DNA from: Trebonia sp963773105
Lineage (GTDB): Bacteria; Actinomycetota; Actinomycetes; Streptosporangiales; Streptosporangiaceae
Length of the DNA stretch: 64,000 nt
NCBI GenBank assembly: GCA_963773105.1
Contig: CAVZAA010000009.1
Location: 248,001 to 312,000 of the forward strand
Direction: 5' to 3'
Shown here: in pieces, positions 25,358-34,526 of the stretch
Layout of the letters: the number at the start of each line of letters is the position of its first letter
Numbering within the stretch: the first letter of the stretch is position 1
The notes under the pieces: model-generated
The model's input: the letters and a program-made list of their open reading frames with translations, nothing else
What the model was told of the DNA's origin: nothing
Database searches by the model: none
Translations under genes and position numbers: made by a program

Positions 25358-27286
25358 GTGGGGGAAACGCAGGCCGACTGGCAGGGGCACGTGATCGTCT
25401 GCGGGCTGCCCGGAGTCGGGCTGCCGATCGTCGAGGAGCTGACGCTGTCCGGCGTCGCCGCCGTGGTCATCGACGACGACCCCGCCCCCGCGCTCGCCCG
25501 GATGATCGCTGCCTGGGGTGTGCCGCTGATCACCGGGCAGGCACGCTCCGAGGAGACGCTGATATCGGCGGGCCTGGCAGGCGCGATCGCGGTGATCTGC
25601 GCCCAGGAGAACGACCTGTCGGCGCTGGAGACCGCGCTACTCGTCCGGCGGCTGCGGGCCGAAGTCCGGGTGATCGCACAGCTGGCCAACCCGGCCGTCG
25701 GCCGCGCGGTCCGGGAGGCAGGGGTGGCGGTGCTCGATGTTGCGGGCCTGTCCGCCCCGTCGGTGGTCGAGGTCTGCCTGGGCGAGGGCGTCCAGGAGCT
25801 GTCGCTGTCGGGCATGCGGTTCCTGGCCGCCCGCACCACCGCACCGCACGCGGGGACGCTGCGCGAACTGTACGGGGCGCTTGCCCCCGTCGCGGTGGTC
25901 CCGCCGACCGGCAACGTGCTGGTCTGCCCGGGGCGGGACACCCGGGTGAACGCGGGCGACGAGGTGACGCTCATCGGCACCCCGGACGAGCTCGCCGCCG
26001 TCTCCGTCATCGATCATCCAGAGCGGATCCGCCGGCTCGCCACCGCCAGTTCCGGCGCCAGCAGAACCGCGGCCGACGGCGGATCGCAGTCGATCCTTGG
26101 CGTCCTCGGCGGCGACGACCCCGAGGACGCCCCGGCCTTGCCCACTGCGGCCGGTCGCGCCCTGCGCGTGCTGCGCGACCTCGCCGTGTCGCTCGCGCGG
26201 GCGGCTGATCGGCGGATGGCGATCGCGCTCGGCGCCCTTCTCGGGGTTCTGATCGTCGCCACGCTCGTGCTCCACTTCACCTACCGGCTGGCCGGCCCTG
26301 GCCACCGGATCTCGCTGCTCGAGTCGGTGTACTTCACCATCGAGACCGTGACGACGGTCGGATACGGCGACTACAGCTTCAGGGGCGAACCGGCGTGGCT
26401 CATCGTGTTCGCGGTTGGCCTGATGGTGACCGGCGCGCTATTCGTGGCCGTCTTCTTCGCCCTCGTCACGAACATGCTGGTCAGCCGAAGAATCGAGGAA
26501 TCACTCGGGCGGCAGAAGATCGTCGCGCTGCGCGGCCACGTCCTGGTCATCGGCCTCGGCTCCATCGGGCTGCGGGTCGTGCGGAGGCTGCACGACGCCG
26601 GCCGTGAGGTCGTGGTGATCGAGAAGGACGAGCACAACCGGCACCTGAGCCAGGTTCGCGCGAACCGCGTCCCGGTGATGATCGCCGACGCCACCCTGCC
26701 CGAGGTCCTCACGTCCGCCCGGTTGGCCGCCGCGTCCGCCGTCGCGGTGGTGACCAGCGACGACCTGGCCAACCTGGAGACCGGCCTGGCCGTCCGCGAC
26801 CAGCTCGGGTCGCGCTGGCGCGAGGTTCCGGTCGTGCTGCGGATCTTCGACCCGCAGCTCGCCCACTCGGTCAAGGAGACGTTCGGCTTCAGGAACGTGA
26901 GGTCGACCGCCGCCCTGGCCGCGCCCTGGTTCGTCGGCGCCGCGCTCGGCCTCGACGTGCTCTCCACCTTCTACGCCGGCGACGAACCGCTGCTCGTCGC
27001 CCGGCTGACCGTCACCCCCGGCGGCGGCCTGCACGGCCTGCAGATGCACGAGCTGGCGGCCAGGACCCGGGTTCTGGCCCTGCGCCGCGCGGCCGACCGG
27101 GCCGTCCTCGAGCACCCGCCGCGCCGCGCCACCCGGTTCCAGCCCGCCGACGAGGCCTACCTCATCGGCCCTTACGACGAGCTCCTCACCGTGCTGCGCC
27201 GCGACCGCCCGTCCCCCGGCCAGTCGCCGGAACAGGTAGCGGGGCCGATCGACCCGGCCGAACTCACCCGCCCAGACCCCAGCTGA
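25358..27286 (+). CDS. Potassium-channel protein with RCK-pore-RCK layout
   Basis: A 642-residue protein. Residues ~10-215 form a first RCK/TrkA-N plus TrkA-C unit (HVIVCGLPGVGLPIVEEL), then two membrane helices at ~288-310 and ~347-372 flank a pore loop with the K+ selectivity filter TVGYGD (residues 333-338). Residues ~385-610 form a second TrkA-N/TrkA-C unit (HVLVIGLGSIGLRVVRRL). The first Rossmann glycine motif is GLPGVG and the second GLGSIG, so both may bind NAD(H) or nucleotides. Most bacterial RCK channels have the pore at the N-terminus; here it is in the middle. The start is GTG at 25358 with GGGAAGG upstream. It should be a cation, probably K+, channel gated by cytosolic ligands. 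Confidence 0.88.
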   Translation: MGETQADWQGHVIVCGLPGVGLPIVEELTLSGVAAVVIDDDPAPALARMIAAWGVPLITGQARSEETLISAGLAGAIAVICAQENDLSALETALLVRRLRAEVRVIAQLANPAVGRAVREAGVAVLDVAGLSAPSVVEVCLGEGVQELSLSGMRFLAARTTAPHAGTLRELYGALAPVAVVPPTGNVLVCPGRDTRVNAGDEVTLIGTPDELAAVSVIDHPERIRRLATASSGASRTAADGGSQSILGVLGGDDPEDAPALPTAAGRALRVLRDLAVSLARAADRRMAIALGALLGVLIVATLVLHFTYRLAGPGHRISLLESVYFTIETVTTVGYGDYSFRGEPAWLIVFAVGLMVTGALFVAVFFALVTNMLVSRRIEESLGRQKIVALRGHVLVIGLGSIGLRVVRRLHDAGREVVVIEKDEHNRHLSQVRANRVPVMIADATLPEVLTSARLAAASAVAVVTSDDLANLETGLAVRDQLGSRWREVPVVLRIFDPQLAHSVKETFGFRNVRSTAALAAPWFVGAALGLDVLSTFYAGDEPLLVARLTVTPGGGLHGLQMHELAARTRVLALRRAADRAVLEHPPRRATRFQPADEAYLIGPYDELLTVLRRDRPSPGQSPEQVAGPIDPAELTRPDPS

Positions 27287-27294
27287 GATGGGGT
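27276..27294. terminator. Short hairpin between convergent genes
   Basis: ACCCCA, a 7-nt loop and TGGGGT form a 6-bp stem, extended by CCA/TGG with a bulge. It spans the stop codon of the channel gene and lies 20 bp from the end of the convergent apbE gene. It has no T-tract. Confidence 0.4.
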
Positions 27295-27313
27295 TGGCGC
27301 CGGGGCGGCCGGG

Positions 27314-28138
27314 TCACGCGGAGGCGATGTGGGGCGCGAAGCCGCTGGTCTGCCACGTCTCGCGGTCGGACGTGATCGCGTAGGCCTGGTAGCCGTCGAG
27401 GGATTCGGTCCAGTCGCGGGCGCGGATCGGGCCCATGGCGAAGGCGGCGGTCGCGTACGCGTCGGCCAGGGCGAGGGACGGGCCGACCACCGTGAGGCTG
27501 GCCAGGCCGCTGGCCGGGCGGCCGAGGTGCGGGTCGATGATGTGCGCTCCGCGCTCCGCGCTTCCTGAGGTGGCGACCGCGCTGTCGGCGGCCTCGACGA
27601 CGAGGGCGAGGCGACCGCGGTGGAACGGGTCGGCGATGCCCACCCGCCACGGCTCTGATGACCCCGCCAGGCGCGGCCGGCCGCCTGCGCACTGGACGTC
27701 GCCGCCGCCGTTGACCAGGTGGCTCGCGGAGCCGGCGCGGGACAAGATCGCGGCCGCGCGCTCGACCGCCCAGCCCTTGACGTAGCCCGACGGGTCGAAG
27801 ACGCCGCCGGGCGCGGCGGTGAAGTAACCGCCTGAGCAGAGCCGGATCGCCGCGCACGCGCTGATCACCTCGGCCACCTCGGGTGCGCAGGCGTCGACGG
27901 TGACCTCCGCCGCCGCCAGCAGCGACACGTCGCTGTCGGGACGGTAGGGCGAGAAGACCCGGTCCACCCAGTGCAGCCAGCGCAGCGCGCATTCCAGCGA
28001 TCCGCCGGCGACGGCGGCGGCCGGCACGTCGAACGAGACCACGGTCCCCATCACGTGCTCGGCGTGCCGTACCCGGCCCGAGACCTCCGGCACCGCAGCG
28101 AACGGCAAACCAGTCGAAAGCACGGCGCCCCCCGTCAT
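27314..28138 (-). CDS. apbE: ApbE, FAD:protein FMN transferase
   Basis: A 274-residue ApbE. These enzymes move FMN from FAD to a Thr in a target protein with Mg2+. Family blocks present are MGTVVSFDV, VFSPYRPDSDVSLL, DPSGYVKGWAVERAA, NGGGDVQCAGG and HIIDPHLGRPA, with the Mg-binding ADAYATAAF near the end. No signal peptide is obvious although many ApbE proteins act outside the membrane; the first 20 residues are weakly hydrophobic. Its start overlaps the stop of the FMN-binding protein gene by 4 bp, which strongly suggests that protein is its substrate. It is last in the Rieske-flavocytochrome operon. Confidence 0.92.
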   Translation of the reverse strand: MTGGAVLSTGLPFAAVPEVSGRVRHAEHVMGTVVSFDVPAAAVAGGSLECALRWLHWVDRVFSPYRPDSDVSLLAAAEVTVDACAPEVAEVISACAAIRLCSGGYFTAAPGGVFDPSGYVKGWAVERAAAILSRAGSASHLVNGGGDVQCAGGRPRLAGSSEPWRVGIADPFHRGRLALVVEAADSAVATSGSAERGAHIIDPHLGRPASGLASLTVVGPSLALADAYATAAFAMGPIRARDWTESLDGYQAYAITSDRETWQTSGFAPHIASA

Positions 28139-28539
28139 GCCCGGTTGTCGAGCGCAGCCTGCAGAGAAGAAATATATCCGCGGCTGGTATACGTTGCGCC
28201 CGATACAGTATCGATTCTCGCACTTTGCGCGGCCAAAGTCTCCCCAACCAGCCGGGGAAACGCATACTGGCCAATCTGGATATCCATCGTGGTTTCGGTC
28301 GGATACTGCAGAATATTGACCCCAACAATGGTCCGCGACCGTTCCACCACCCGGACCTGGACCGGGCCGTAGACGGTCCTGATGGCGCGCCCGGTGAGGG
28401 CGTGCTCGCCTGGCAGCAGCGACGGAAGGGCGCTAGGGGAACCCACGGTCCGTTCGGAAGAACTGGTGTGGGTCTTAAATGACAGCAGCGCGACGAGACC
28501 GGCCACCGTCACGACAACCGCCACCAGCACCCTGCGCAC
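28135..28539 (-). CDS. Membrane-anchored FMN-binding domain protein (flavinylation target)
   Basis: A 134-residue protein with an N-terminal membrane anchor (VLVAVVVTVAGLVALLSF, residues 4-21) and one FMN_bind domain exposed outside the cell. The flavinylation motif is TVSGATYTS (residues 111-119); by analogy with NqrC and RnfG, Thr118 would carry covalent FMN. The upstream apbE-coupled stop shows it is made with its own flavin transferase. The start is GTG at 28539. It probably relays electrons from the flavocytochrome encoded just upstream. Confidence 0.88.
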   Translation of the reverse strand: MRRVLVAVVVTVAGLVALLSFKTHTSSSERTVGSPSALPSLLPGEHALTGRAIRTVYGPVQVRVVERSRTIVGVNILQYPTETTMDIQIGQYAFPRLVGETLAAQSARIDTVSGATYTSRGYISSLQAALDNRA

Positions 28540-28569
28540 CGTCCGCCCCTTATATCTCGAAAGCCAGCT

Positions 28570-29880
28570 TTAGAACTCGAACGCCTCGACGTGGATACGC
28601 CGCCGCGATGCGCCCGCCGCCCGCAGCGCGGCCACGGCCGCGGCGGTCATCCCGGGCGGACCGCAGACGTAGGCCTCCATGGTGTCCAGGCCGGGCGCCA
28701 GCTGGCGGATCGCGTCCGCCGTGAGCGGGTCGCCGCCGAGCTCCGACCTGGTGCCGATGAGGTAGTGCACGCGACCGCCGCGCTCGGCCGCGAGCGTGTC
28801 CAGTTCGGATCGCAGCGCCACGTCCTGCCAGCTCGACGCCCGGTAGACGAGCGTCACCGAGCCGGTCAGGGCGGCCATGATGGCCCGCAGCGGGGTGATG
28901 CCGACGCCGCCCGCCAGCAGCAGGGCCGGCCGGCCGCGGCCCGAGGGGGCCGGGTAGAAGGCGCCGAACGGCCCCTCGGCCAGCACCCGGGTGCCGGGCC
29001 GGAGCGAGCGGAGCATGTTGCTCCGATCGCCGACGTCGCGGACCGTGATGCGCATCAGGTCGTCGCTCGGCAGCGCCGAGAGCGAGTACGGGTGCGACTG
29101 CCACCACTGCCCCCGGGCGAGGAACCGCCAGCGGAAGAACTGGCCGGGCGCGGCGTCAAGCTCGCCCAGGTGCCGTCCCCTGATGTAGACGGAAACGGTG
29201 CGGTTCGCCTCCTCCCGCACCCCGGCCACGACCCACCGGTGGCGCGCGAAGTCGCGGACCGGGACGATCAGCCGGTACCAGACGATCAGCGCGGCGGTGA
29301 CGATGTACAGCAGCTCCCAGGCGAAGCGGGCGGCGGCGTTCTCGACGAAGGCGGCGCCGTTTGCGAACTGGTGGCTGAACGCGAGCGCGATCGCCAGGTA
29401 CGAGTAGAGGTGCAGGTAGTACCAGGTCTCGTAGCGGAGCCGGCGGCGCGCGGCCCGGAGCGAGGTGAGGCCCACGCCGAGCAGCAGGAAGTAGGCGACG
29501 GTCGCCATGAGCACGTCGGGGTAGGTGGTGAGCAGCGACGCGGTCTCGCTGACCACGTTCGCGTGCGCGGCGACCGCGTAGCCCCAGATGATGAACAGCA
29601 CGTGGCCGCTGATCACCCAGCACAGCACCCGGCCGAGGGTGGCGTGCCAGCGGGCGAGCCGGTCGGCCCCGACACCGCGCTCGACCGGCGGCAGCCGGGC
29701 CATCAGCAGCACCGCGACGACCACCCCGTACCCCGCCAGCAGGCCGAGGCCCTCGCCCACGGTGGTCAGCGCGCCGCCCGGGCCGACGATGGCGCGGGTG
29801 GAGTGCAACCACAAGAGGAGGACCGCGGCCGTGCCGACGGTGATCAGCGCCAGCACGGCGCTCGGGCCGACTCTATTCAA
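28570..29880 (-). CDS. Ferric-reductase-like transmembrane flavocytochrome
   Basis: A 436-residue protein. Six membrane helices (about residues 8-215) carry paired His of a FRD/NOX-type b-heme domain (RWHATLGRVLCWVISGHVLF, YLHLYSYLAIALAFSHQFA). A C-terminal FAD/NAD(P)H reductase module follows, with the FAD motif HPYSLS, the nucleotide-binding GGVGITPLRAI and a CGPPGM block. This is the NADPH-oxidase/ferric-reductase architecture and should carry electrons from cytosolic NAD(P)H across the membrane. The TTG at 29880, overlapping the Rieske stop, is chosen because upstream residues lie inside the Rieske gene and are not family-like. Confidence 0.85.
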   Translation of the reverse strand: MNRVGPSAVLALITVGTAAVLLLWLHSTRAIVGPGGALTTVGEGLGLLAGYGVVVAVLLMARLPPVERGVGADRLARWHATLGRVLCWVISGHVLFIIWGYAVAAHANVVSETASLLTTYPDVLMATVAYFLLLGVGLTSLRAARRRLRYETWYYLHLYSYLAIALAFSHQFANGAAFVENAAARFAWELLYIVTAALIVWYRLIVPVRDFARHRWVVAGVREEANRTVSVYIRGRHLGELDAAPGQFFRWRFLARGQWWQSHPYSLSALPSDDLMRITVRDVGDRSNMLRSLRPGTRVLAEGPFGAFYPAPSGRGRPALLLAGGVGITPLRAIMAALTGSVTLVYRASSWQDVALRSELDTLAAERGGRVHYLIGTRSELGGDPLTADAIRQLAPGLDTMEAYVCGPPGMTAAAVAALRAAGASRRRIHVEAFEF

Positions 29881-30406
29881 GGAAGATGCTGTCTCCGGTG
29901 ATCTTGATCTGCTTGGCCGGCAGCGGCTTGGGGGCGGGGCCCGCCAGCACGGCGCCGTTCTTGATGGAGTATTCGCTGCCGTGACACGGGCAGTCAATCC
30001 TGCCGTCGGCGATCTGGCTGACGGTGCAGCCCATGTGGGTGCACACCGCGCTGAAGGCCTTGAACTCGCCCGCCGACGGCTGGGTGACGACGACCAGCTG
30101 GGTGTCGAAGATCTTTCCCCCGCCGACCGGGATGTCGCTGGTGGCGGCCAGCGCGCCGGACGCCGCGCCGCCGGTCGAGCCGGGAGATGACGACGCGGCC
30201 GAGGCCGCCGGGACGGTCGCGGTCGTCGCGCCGGTCCCGCCGCCCGCGCCGCTGCTGCTGCTTGCCGCCGGGTCCCCCGCGGCCGATGAGCTGCTTGAAC
30301 CGCCCGCCCCGCAGGCGGTGATGGCGCCTGCGAGCCCCACCAGGGTGACGCCGGCCAGCACGCCCCGTCGAGTGGCCAGCGAGTCCTTGTGTGGTTCCTG
30401 TGTCAC
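29873..30406 (-). CDS. Rieske [2Fe-2S] lipoprotein
   Basis: A 177-residue exported Rieske protein. TRRGVLAGVTLVGLAGAITAC is a Tat-like signal with a lipobox (Cys32), shown here in part as RRGVLAGV and AITAC. A Ser/Gly/Ala-rich linker (residues ~35-90) leads to the cluster domain, with ligands Cys122/His124 (CTHMGC) and Cys139/His142 (CPCHGSEYS); Cys127 and Cys141 would form the stabilising disulfide. The start GTG at 30406 has GAGGAG seven bases upstream; a start at 30538 would put sequence ahead of the Tat motif. It is the first gene of the four-gene extracytoplasmic redox operon. Confidence 0.9.
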   Translation of the reverse strand: MTQEPHKDSLATRRGVLAGVTLVGLAGAITACGAGGSSSSSAAGDPAASSSSGAGGGTGATTATVPAASAASSSPGSTGGAASGALAATSDIPVGGGKIFDTQLVVVTQPSAGEFKAFSAVCTHMGCTVSQIADGRIDCPCHGSEYSIKNGAVLAGPAPKPLPAKQIKITGDSIFLE

Positions 30407-30832
30407 GAATGCTCCTCGTTCACTGTGGCCGCATTTGTCCTTACCCCCTTGTATAGGGGAACGGAACGGGCCGCGCTCTGGTTCATAGGGTGCCGTAGTC
30501 TCCCCGTAAGTACGTGCCAGACACGCTCTGGGATTCATCTGTGCCGCACGTCACTTGCGTTACAGAGAATCGCCATTCGGGCGACCCGACCGCCGGGCCG
30601 CCGGTAGCGGAGGGTGACCGGTCCTACCGAGGCTCGCCGTCCGTCAGGAAAAATAAATTCAGTCATCCCGAACGGTCCCGGGCGCTCCGGAGCGGCGGTG
30701 AACTGGATCAATCGATCGTTGTGTATCCATTTAGGTAGGTAAAGGTACCTCTATAGTCATATCGATCTATCCTTACCGAGGGTGGTCATATCCCTACTTA
30801 GCGTCCTAATCTTGGCACAGTAGGCATCACGG
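30407..30832. other. Divergent control region, Rieske operon / cupin gene
   Basis: The 426-bp gap has no supported gene. The right half (30640-30830) is AT-rich and holds GGTAGGTAAAGGTACC and TATAGT at 30752-30757, so promoters for the cupin gene are probably here. CCGTTCGGGATGA on the minus strand (about 30660-30672) resembles the 19-bp repeat family. Confidence 0.45.
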
Positions 30833-31315
30833 ATGGGATACGATCAAATGCTTAGAGTAAGCAAGGTCGATGACTGGCTCAACCGGCAGCCCGCCCGCCG
30901 GGACCTGCGAAGCAGCGACGACTGCGTCATCATCAGGTCGGCCGGCGCCCCCCGCGCCGGGGTGAGCGCGGTATCGGCCGGCGCCCGGGCGCTGGGCGTC
31001 AACCTGATCATGATCCCACCGGGCAGCCGCGGCATGCCCCATTACCACGACGACCGCGAGACCGCGCTCTACCTGGTCAGCGGCGAGACCGAGGTCTGGT
31101 ACGGCCCGGGTCTGGCCAAGCGGTCCACGGTGCGGGCGGGGGACTTCATCTACATACCGCCGGGCACTCCGCACCTGGCCGTGAATCGCGGCGACGTCAC
31201 GTCGATCGCGGTGGTGGCCGAGGGTGATCGCGGCGATGTCGACGACACCATCGTGGTAGAACTGCCTCGGCACCTGGCCGGCCTGCTGAGCCTGCCCGTC
31301 GCCGTCCAAGAATGA
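30833..31315 (+). CDS. Cupin-domain protein
   Basis: A 160-residue single-domain cupin. Motif 1 is MPHYHDDRETALYLVSGE, with the metal-binding His pair and Glu, and motif 2 is GDFIYIPPGTPHLAVNRG. The metal site is therefore intact. Such proteins range from isomerases to dioxygenases and metabolite-binding proteins and the substrate is not predictable. ATG 30833 gives the longest form; ATG 30848 with GGATGGGA nine bases before it is at least as likely. It stands alone between the Rieske operon and gcvP. Confidence 0.8.
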   Translation: MGYDQMLRVSKVDDWLNRQPARRDLRSSDDCVIIRSAGAPRAGVSAVSAGARALGVNLIMIPPGSRGMPHYHDDRETALYLVSGETEVWYGPGLAKRSTVRAGDFIYIPPGTPHLAVNRGDVTSIAVVAEGDRGDVDDTIVVELPRHLAGLLSLPVAVQE

Positions 31316-31442
31316 GCCAACCGCTCCCCCGCGCGCGCCTCCCGCGGGGGCGCGGCGAAGCCGGCCCGCCCGCGGCGGCTCCTCCTCCGCCACGGCGAAC
31401 CCAAGGGGCTTCTCTCCCCCCTCCCGCCGGATTAGCCGCGAA

Positions 31443-31485
31443 CGGGCCGCGGCCCCGCTGGTGTAGCAGCGGGGGCCGCGGCCCG
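31443..31485. terminator. Strong GC hairpin between cupin gene and gcvP
   Basis: CGGGCCGCGGCCCCGCTG, a 6-nt loop and CAGCGGGGGCCGCGGCCCG form an 18-bp stem with one bulged G. It lies between convergent genes, 128 bp after the cupin stop and 106 bp before the gcvP stop. A bidirectional intrinsic terminator without a T-tract is the likely role. Confidence 0.7.
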
Positions 31486-31525
31486 ATGCGCGTCACGGTG
31501 CGTTGCTGCACTGCGCTGTGTTGTG

Positions 31526-31542
31526 CGCTTCTTGCTGTTATC
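31526..31542 (+). repeat. 17-bp dispersed repeat, copy 4
   Basis: CGCTTCTTGCTGTTATC, exact, in the gap between the convergent cupin gene and gcvP, 49 bp from the gcvP stop. Confidence 0.85.
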
Positions 31543-31590
31543 GGGGAGTTGGCGCGCGGGCTACGCGAATCCCTGCTATGCGCATCCTTG

Positions 31591-34470
31591 CTAGGCGAAT
31601 GCCTCCGGCGAGGGGCAGGCGCAGACCAGGTTGCGGTCACCGTAGGCCTGGTCGATGCGGCGGACCGGCGGCCAGTACTTCGCCCTGGCGTCGGCGCCCG
31701 GCCCGGTGCCCGGGTAGCCGCCCTCGGTCCGCAGGTAGGGGTGGTCCCATTCCTGCGCCATTAGCATCTCGGCGGTGTGCGGCGCGTTCTTGAGCGGGTT
31801 GTCGGCCGCGTCCCACTCGCCCGACGCGACCCGGTCCACCTCGGCCCTGATGGCGATCATGGCGTCGCAGAACTGGTCGATGGAGGCGAGGGACTCGCTC
31901 TCGGTCGGCTCGATCATGAACGTGCCCGCGACCGGGAAGGACATCGTGGGCGCGTGGAAGCCGTAGTCGATCAGCCGCTTGGCCGCGTCGTCCACGGTGA
32001 TACCGCCCGGCAGCTGCCGCAGGTCGATGATGCACTCGTGCGCGACGAGGCCGTTGCGCCCGGTGTAGACCACGGGGAAGTACGGAGCGAGGCGCCGCGC
32101 GATGTAGTTCGCGGAGAGCACCGCCGTCTGGGTGGCCGCCTGCAGCCCCTCGGCGCCCATCATCGCGATGTACGCCCAGGAGATCGGCAGCACTCCGGCG
32201 GAGCCGTACCTGGCCGCGGTCACCGAGGTGCCCGCGCCCGCACCGGGCAGGAACGGGGCCAGGTGCGCCTTCGCCACCACCGGGCCGACGCCGGGCCCGC
32301 CGCCGCCGTGCGGTATGCAGAACGTCTTGTGCAGGTTGAGGTGCGAGACGTCGCCGCCGAGCAGCGCGGGCGAGGTCAGGCCCGCGAGCGCGTTGAGGTT
32401 GGCGCCGTCGATGTAGACCTGGCCCCCGGCCTCGTGCACCAGCCGTGCCACCTCCACGATGGTGGCCTCGTAGACGCCGTTGGTGGACGGGTAGGTGACC
32501 ATGATCCCCGCCACCCGGCCGTCGTGCGCGGCCAGCTTGGCCTGCAGGTCGTCGAGGGCGATGGCGCCGTCGGGGCCGCACTTGACGACGACCACCCGCA
32601 GCCCGGCCAGCACCGCGCTGGCCGCGTTGGTGCCGTGCGCGGACTCGGGGATGAGGCAGACGTCGCGCTCGGCGTCGTCCTTGGACGCGTGGTAGGCGCG
32701 GATCGCGAGCAGTCCCGCGAGCTCGCCCGCCGACCCGGCGTTGGGCGCCACTGAGCAGGCGTCGTAGCCGGTGACCGCGCACAGCCAGCGCTCCAGGTCG
32801 CCGATGAGCTCGGCGTAGCCTGCCGCGTCGGCCTCGGGGGCCATCGGGTGCAGGTTGGCGAACTCGGGCCAGGTGATGGCCTCCATCTCGGCCGCCGCGT
32901 TCAGCTTCATCGTGCAGGAGCCGAGCGGGATCATCGACCGGTCCAGGGCCACGTCCAGATCCGACAGCCTGCGCAGGTAGCGGAGCATGGCGGTCTCGCT
33001 ACGGTGGGCGCTGAAGACCGGGTGGCTCATGAACTTGGAGGTCCGCTTCAGCGGCTCGGGGATGACGTCCTCGTCGGCCACGGTCAGCTCGACGTCGGCG
33101 GCGTCGAGGCCGCTGCCGACGCGGGAGGCGCCGACCAGCGCCGCCACCACGTCCCGCAGGTGCTCGTCGGTGGTGGTCTCGTCGCAGGCGACCTGGACGG
33201 TGCCGCCGCCCGCCTCGCACAGGTTGTACCCGGCGTCCTTGGCCCGCAGCAGCGCTGCCCGCGCCTCGGTCGGCCCGGGAAGCTGGACGCTGATCGTGTC
33301 GAAGGCGAACCCGCGACTGGTCAGCAGCCCGTAGCTTTTCAGGGTGGCCGCGAGGGTCATCGCGCTGCGGTGCGCGTGCCGGGCGATGGCCGTCAGGCCG
33401 TCCGGGCCGTGGTACACCGCGTACATCGAGGCAGCCACCGCCAGCAGGACCTGGGCGGTGCAGATGTTGCTGGTGGCCTTCTCGCGGCGAATGTGCTGCT
33501 CGCGCGCCTGCAGGGCCAGCCGGAGGGCCGGGCGGCCGTCGGCGTCGACCGAGACGCCGACCAGGCGGCCGGGCAGCTGCCGCTTGAGGTCCTCGCGGAC
33601 GGCCATGTAGGCGGCGTGCGGGCCGCCGTAGGCCATCGGGACCCCGAACCGCTGGGTGGAGCCGATCGCGATGTCCGCGCCGAGCTCGCCCGGCGGCTTG
33701 AGCATCGTCAGCGCCAGCACGTCGGCGGCGACCGCCACCGTGGCCTTGGCCGCGTGCGCGGCCTCGATCACGCGGGCGAGGTCGCGGACCTCGCCGGACG
33801 CGCCCGGGTACTGCAGCAGGACGCCGAAGACGCCGTCGAAGTCGGTCTCGCCCGTGACGGGGGCAACCCGCAGGTCGATGCCGAGCGGCTCGGCCCGGGT
33901 GCGGAGCACGTCGAGGGTCTGCGGGAGGCAGTCGGCGTCGGCCAGGAAGGTCGCGCCCGCGCCGCGGGGAGCGACCCGGCGGGCGAGGGTCATCGCCTCG
34001 GCGGCGGCCGAGGCCTCGTCGAGCAGCGACGCGTTGGCGACCGGGAGCGCGGTCAGGTCGCAGATCATGGTCTGGAAGTTGAGCAGCGCCTCGAGGCGGC
34101 CCTGCGAGATCTCCGGCTGGTACGGCGTATAGGCGGTGTACCAGGCCGGGTTCTCAAGCACGTTCCTGCGGATCACCGCGGGGGTGTTGGTGGCGTAGTA
34201 GCCGAGGCCGATCATCGAGACCCGCACCGTGTTGCGGGCGGCCAGCCGGCGGAGGTCGGCCAGCACCTGGGTCTCGGTCCTGGCGGCCGGCAGCTTCGCC
34301 AGCGCCGTCGCCGCCAGCGAGGCGTCGGGGATCTCGGTCGGCAGCGCGGCCTCGATCAGATCGTCGAGCGACTCGTAGCCGAGGGTGGCGAGCATCGCCC
34401 GCCGGTCATCGCTCGACGGGCCAATGTGCCTGGCCGCGAACTGGTCATTAACTGACAAATCACGCTGCAT
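31591..34470 (-). CDS. gcvP: GcvP, glycine decarboxylase P protein
   Basis: A ~959-residue, full-length PLP-dependent glycine dehydrogenase of the single-chain type. It decarboxylates glycine and transfers the aminomethyl group to the lipoyl arm of GcvH. The N-terminal half starts FAARHIGPSSDDRRAML, and the PLP lysine is in NLHKTFCIPHGGGGPG (about Lys715). The ATG at 34470 is chosen because GGGGAGG is five bases upstream. A glycine riboswitch precedes it, so expression should rise with glycine. No gcvT or gcvH is adjacent in the window; in mycobacteria gcvH lies next to garA, further along the same conserved block. Confidence 0.96.
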   Translation of the reverse strand: MQRDLSVNDQFAARHIGPSSDDRRAMLATLGYESLDDLIEAALPTEIPDASLAATALAKLPAARTETQVLADLRRLAARNTVRVSMIGLGYYATNTPAVIRRNVLENPAWYTAYTPYQPEISQGRLEALLNFQTMICDLTALPVANASLLDEASAAAEAMTLARRVAPRGAGATFLADADCLPQTLDVLRTRAEPLGIDLRVAPVTGETDFDGVFGVLLQYPGASGEVRDLARVIEAAHAAKATVAVAADVLALTMLKPPGELGADIAIGSTQRFGVPMAYGGPHAAYMAVREDLKRQLPGRLVGVSVDADGRPALRLALQAREQHIRREKATSNICTAQVLLAVAASMYAVYHGPDGLTAIARHAHRSAMTLAATLKSYGLLTSRGFAFDTISVQLPGPTEARAALLRAKDAGYNLCEAGGGTVQVACDETTTDEHLRDVVAALVGASRVGSGLDAADVELTVADEDVIPEPLKRTSKFMSHPVFSAHRSETAMLRYLRRLSDLDVALDRSMIPLGSCTMKLNAAAEMEAITWPEFANLHPMAPEADAAGYAELIGDLERWLCAVTGYDACSVAPNAGSAGELAGLLAIRAYHASKDDAERDVCLIPESAHGTNAASAVLAGLRVVVVKCGPDGAIALDDLQAKLAAHDGRVAGIMVTYPSTNGVYEATIVEVARLVHEAGGQVYIDGANLNALAGLTSPALLGGDVSHLNLHKTFCIPHGGGGPGVGPVVAKAHLAPFLPGAGAGTSVTAARYGSAGVLPISWAYIAMMGAEGLQAATQTAVLSANYIARRLAPYFPVVYTGRNGLVAHECIIDLRQLPGGITVDDAAKRLIDYGFHAPTMSFPVAGTFMIEPTESESLASIDQFCDAMIAIRAEVDRVASGEWDAADNPLKNAPHTAEMLMAQEWDHPYLRTEGGYPGTGPGADARAKYWPPVRRIDQAYGDRNLVCACPSPEAFA

Positions 34471-34526
34471 GGAGCCTCCCCAGCCCTGACTCCCCATCTG
34501 TCACCACATCGGCTCCAGATTCGCCT

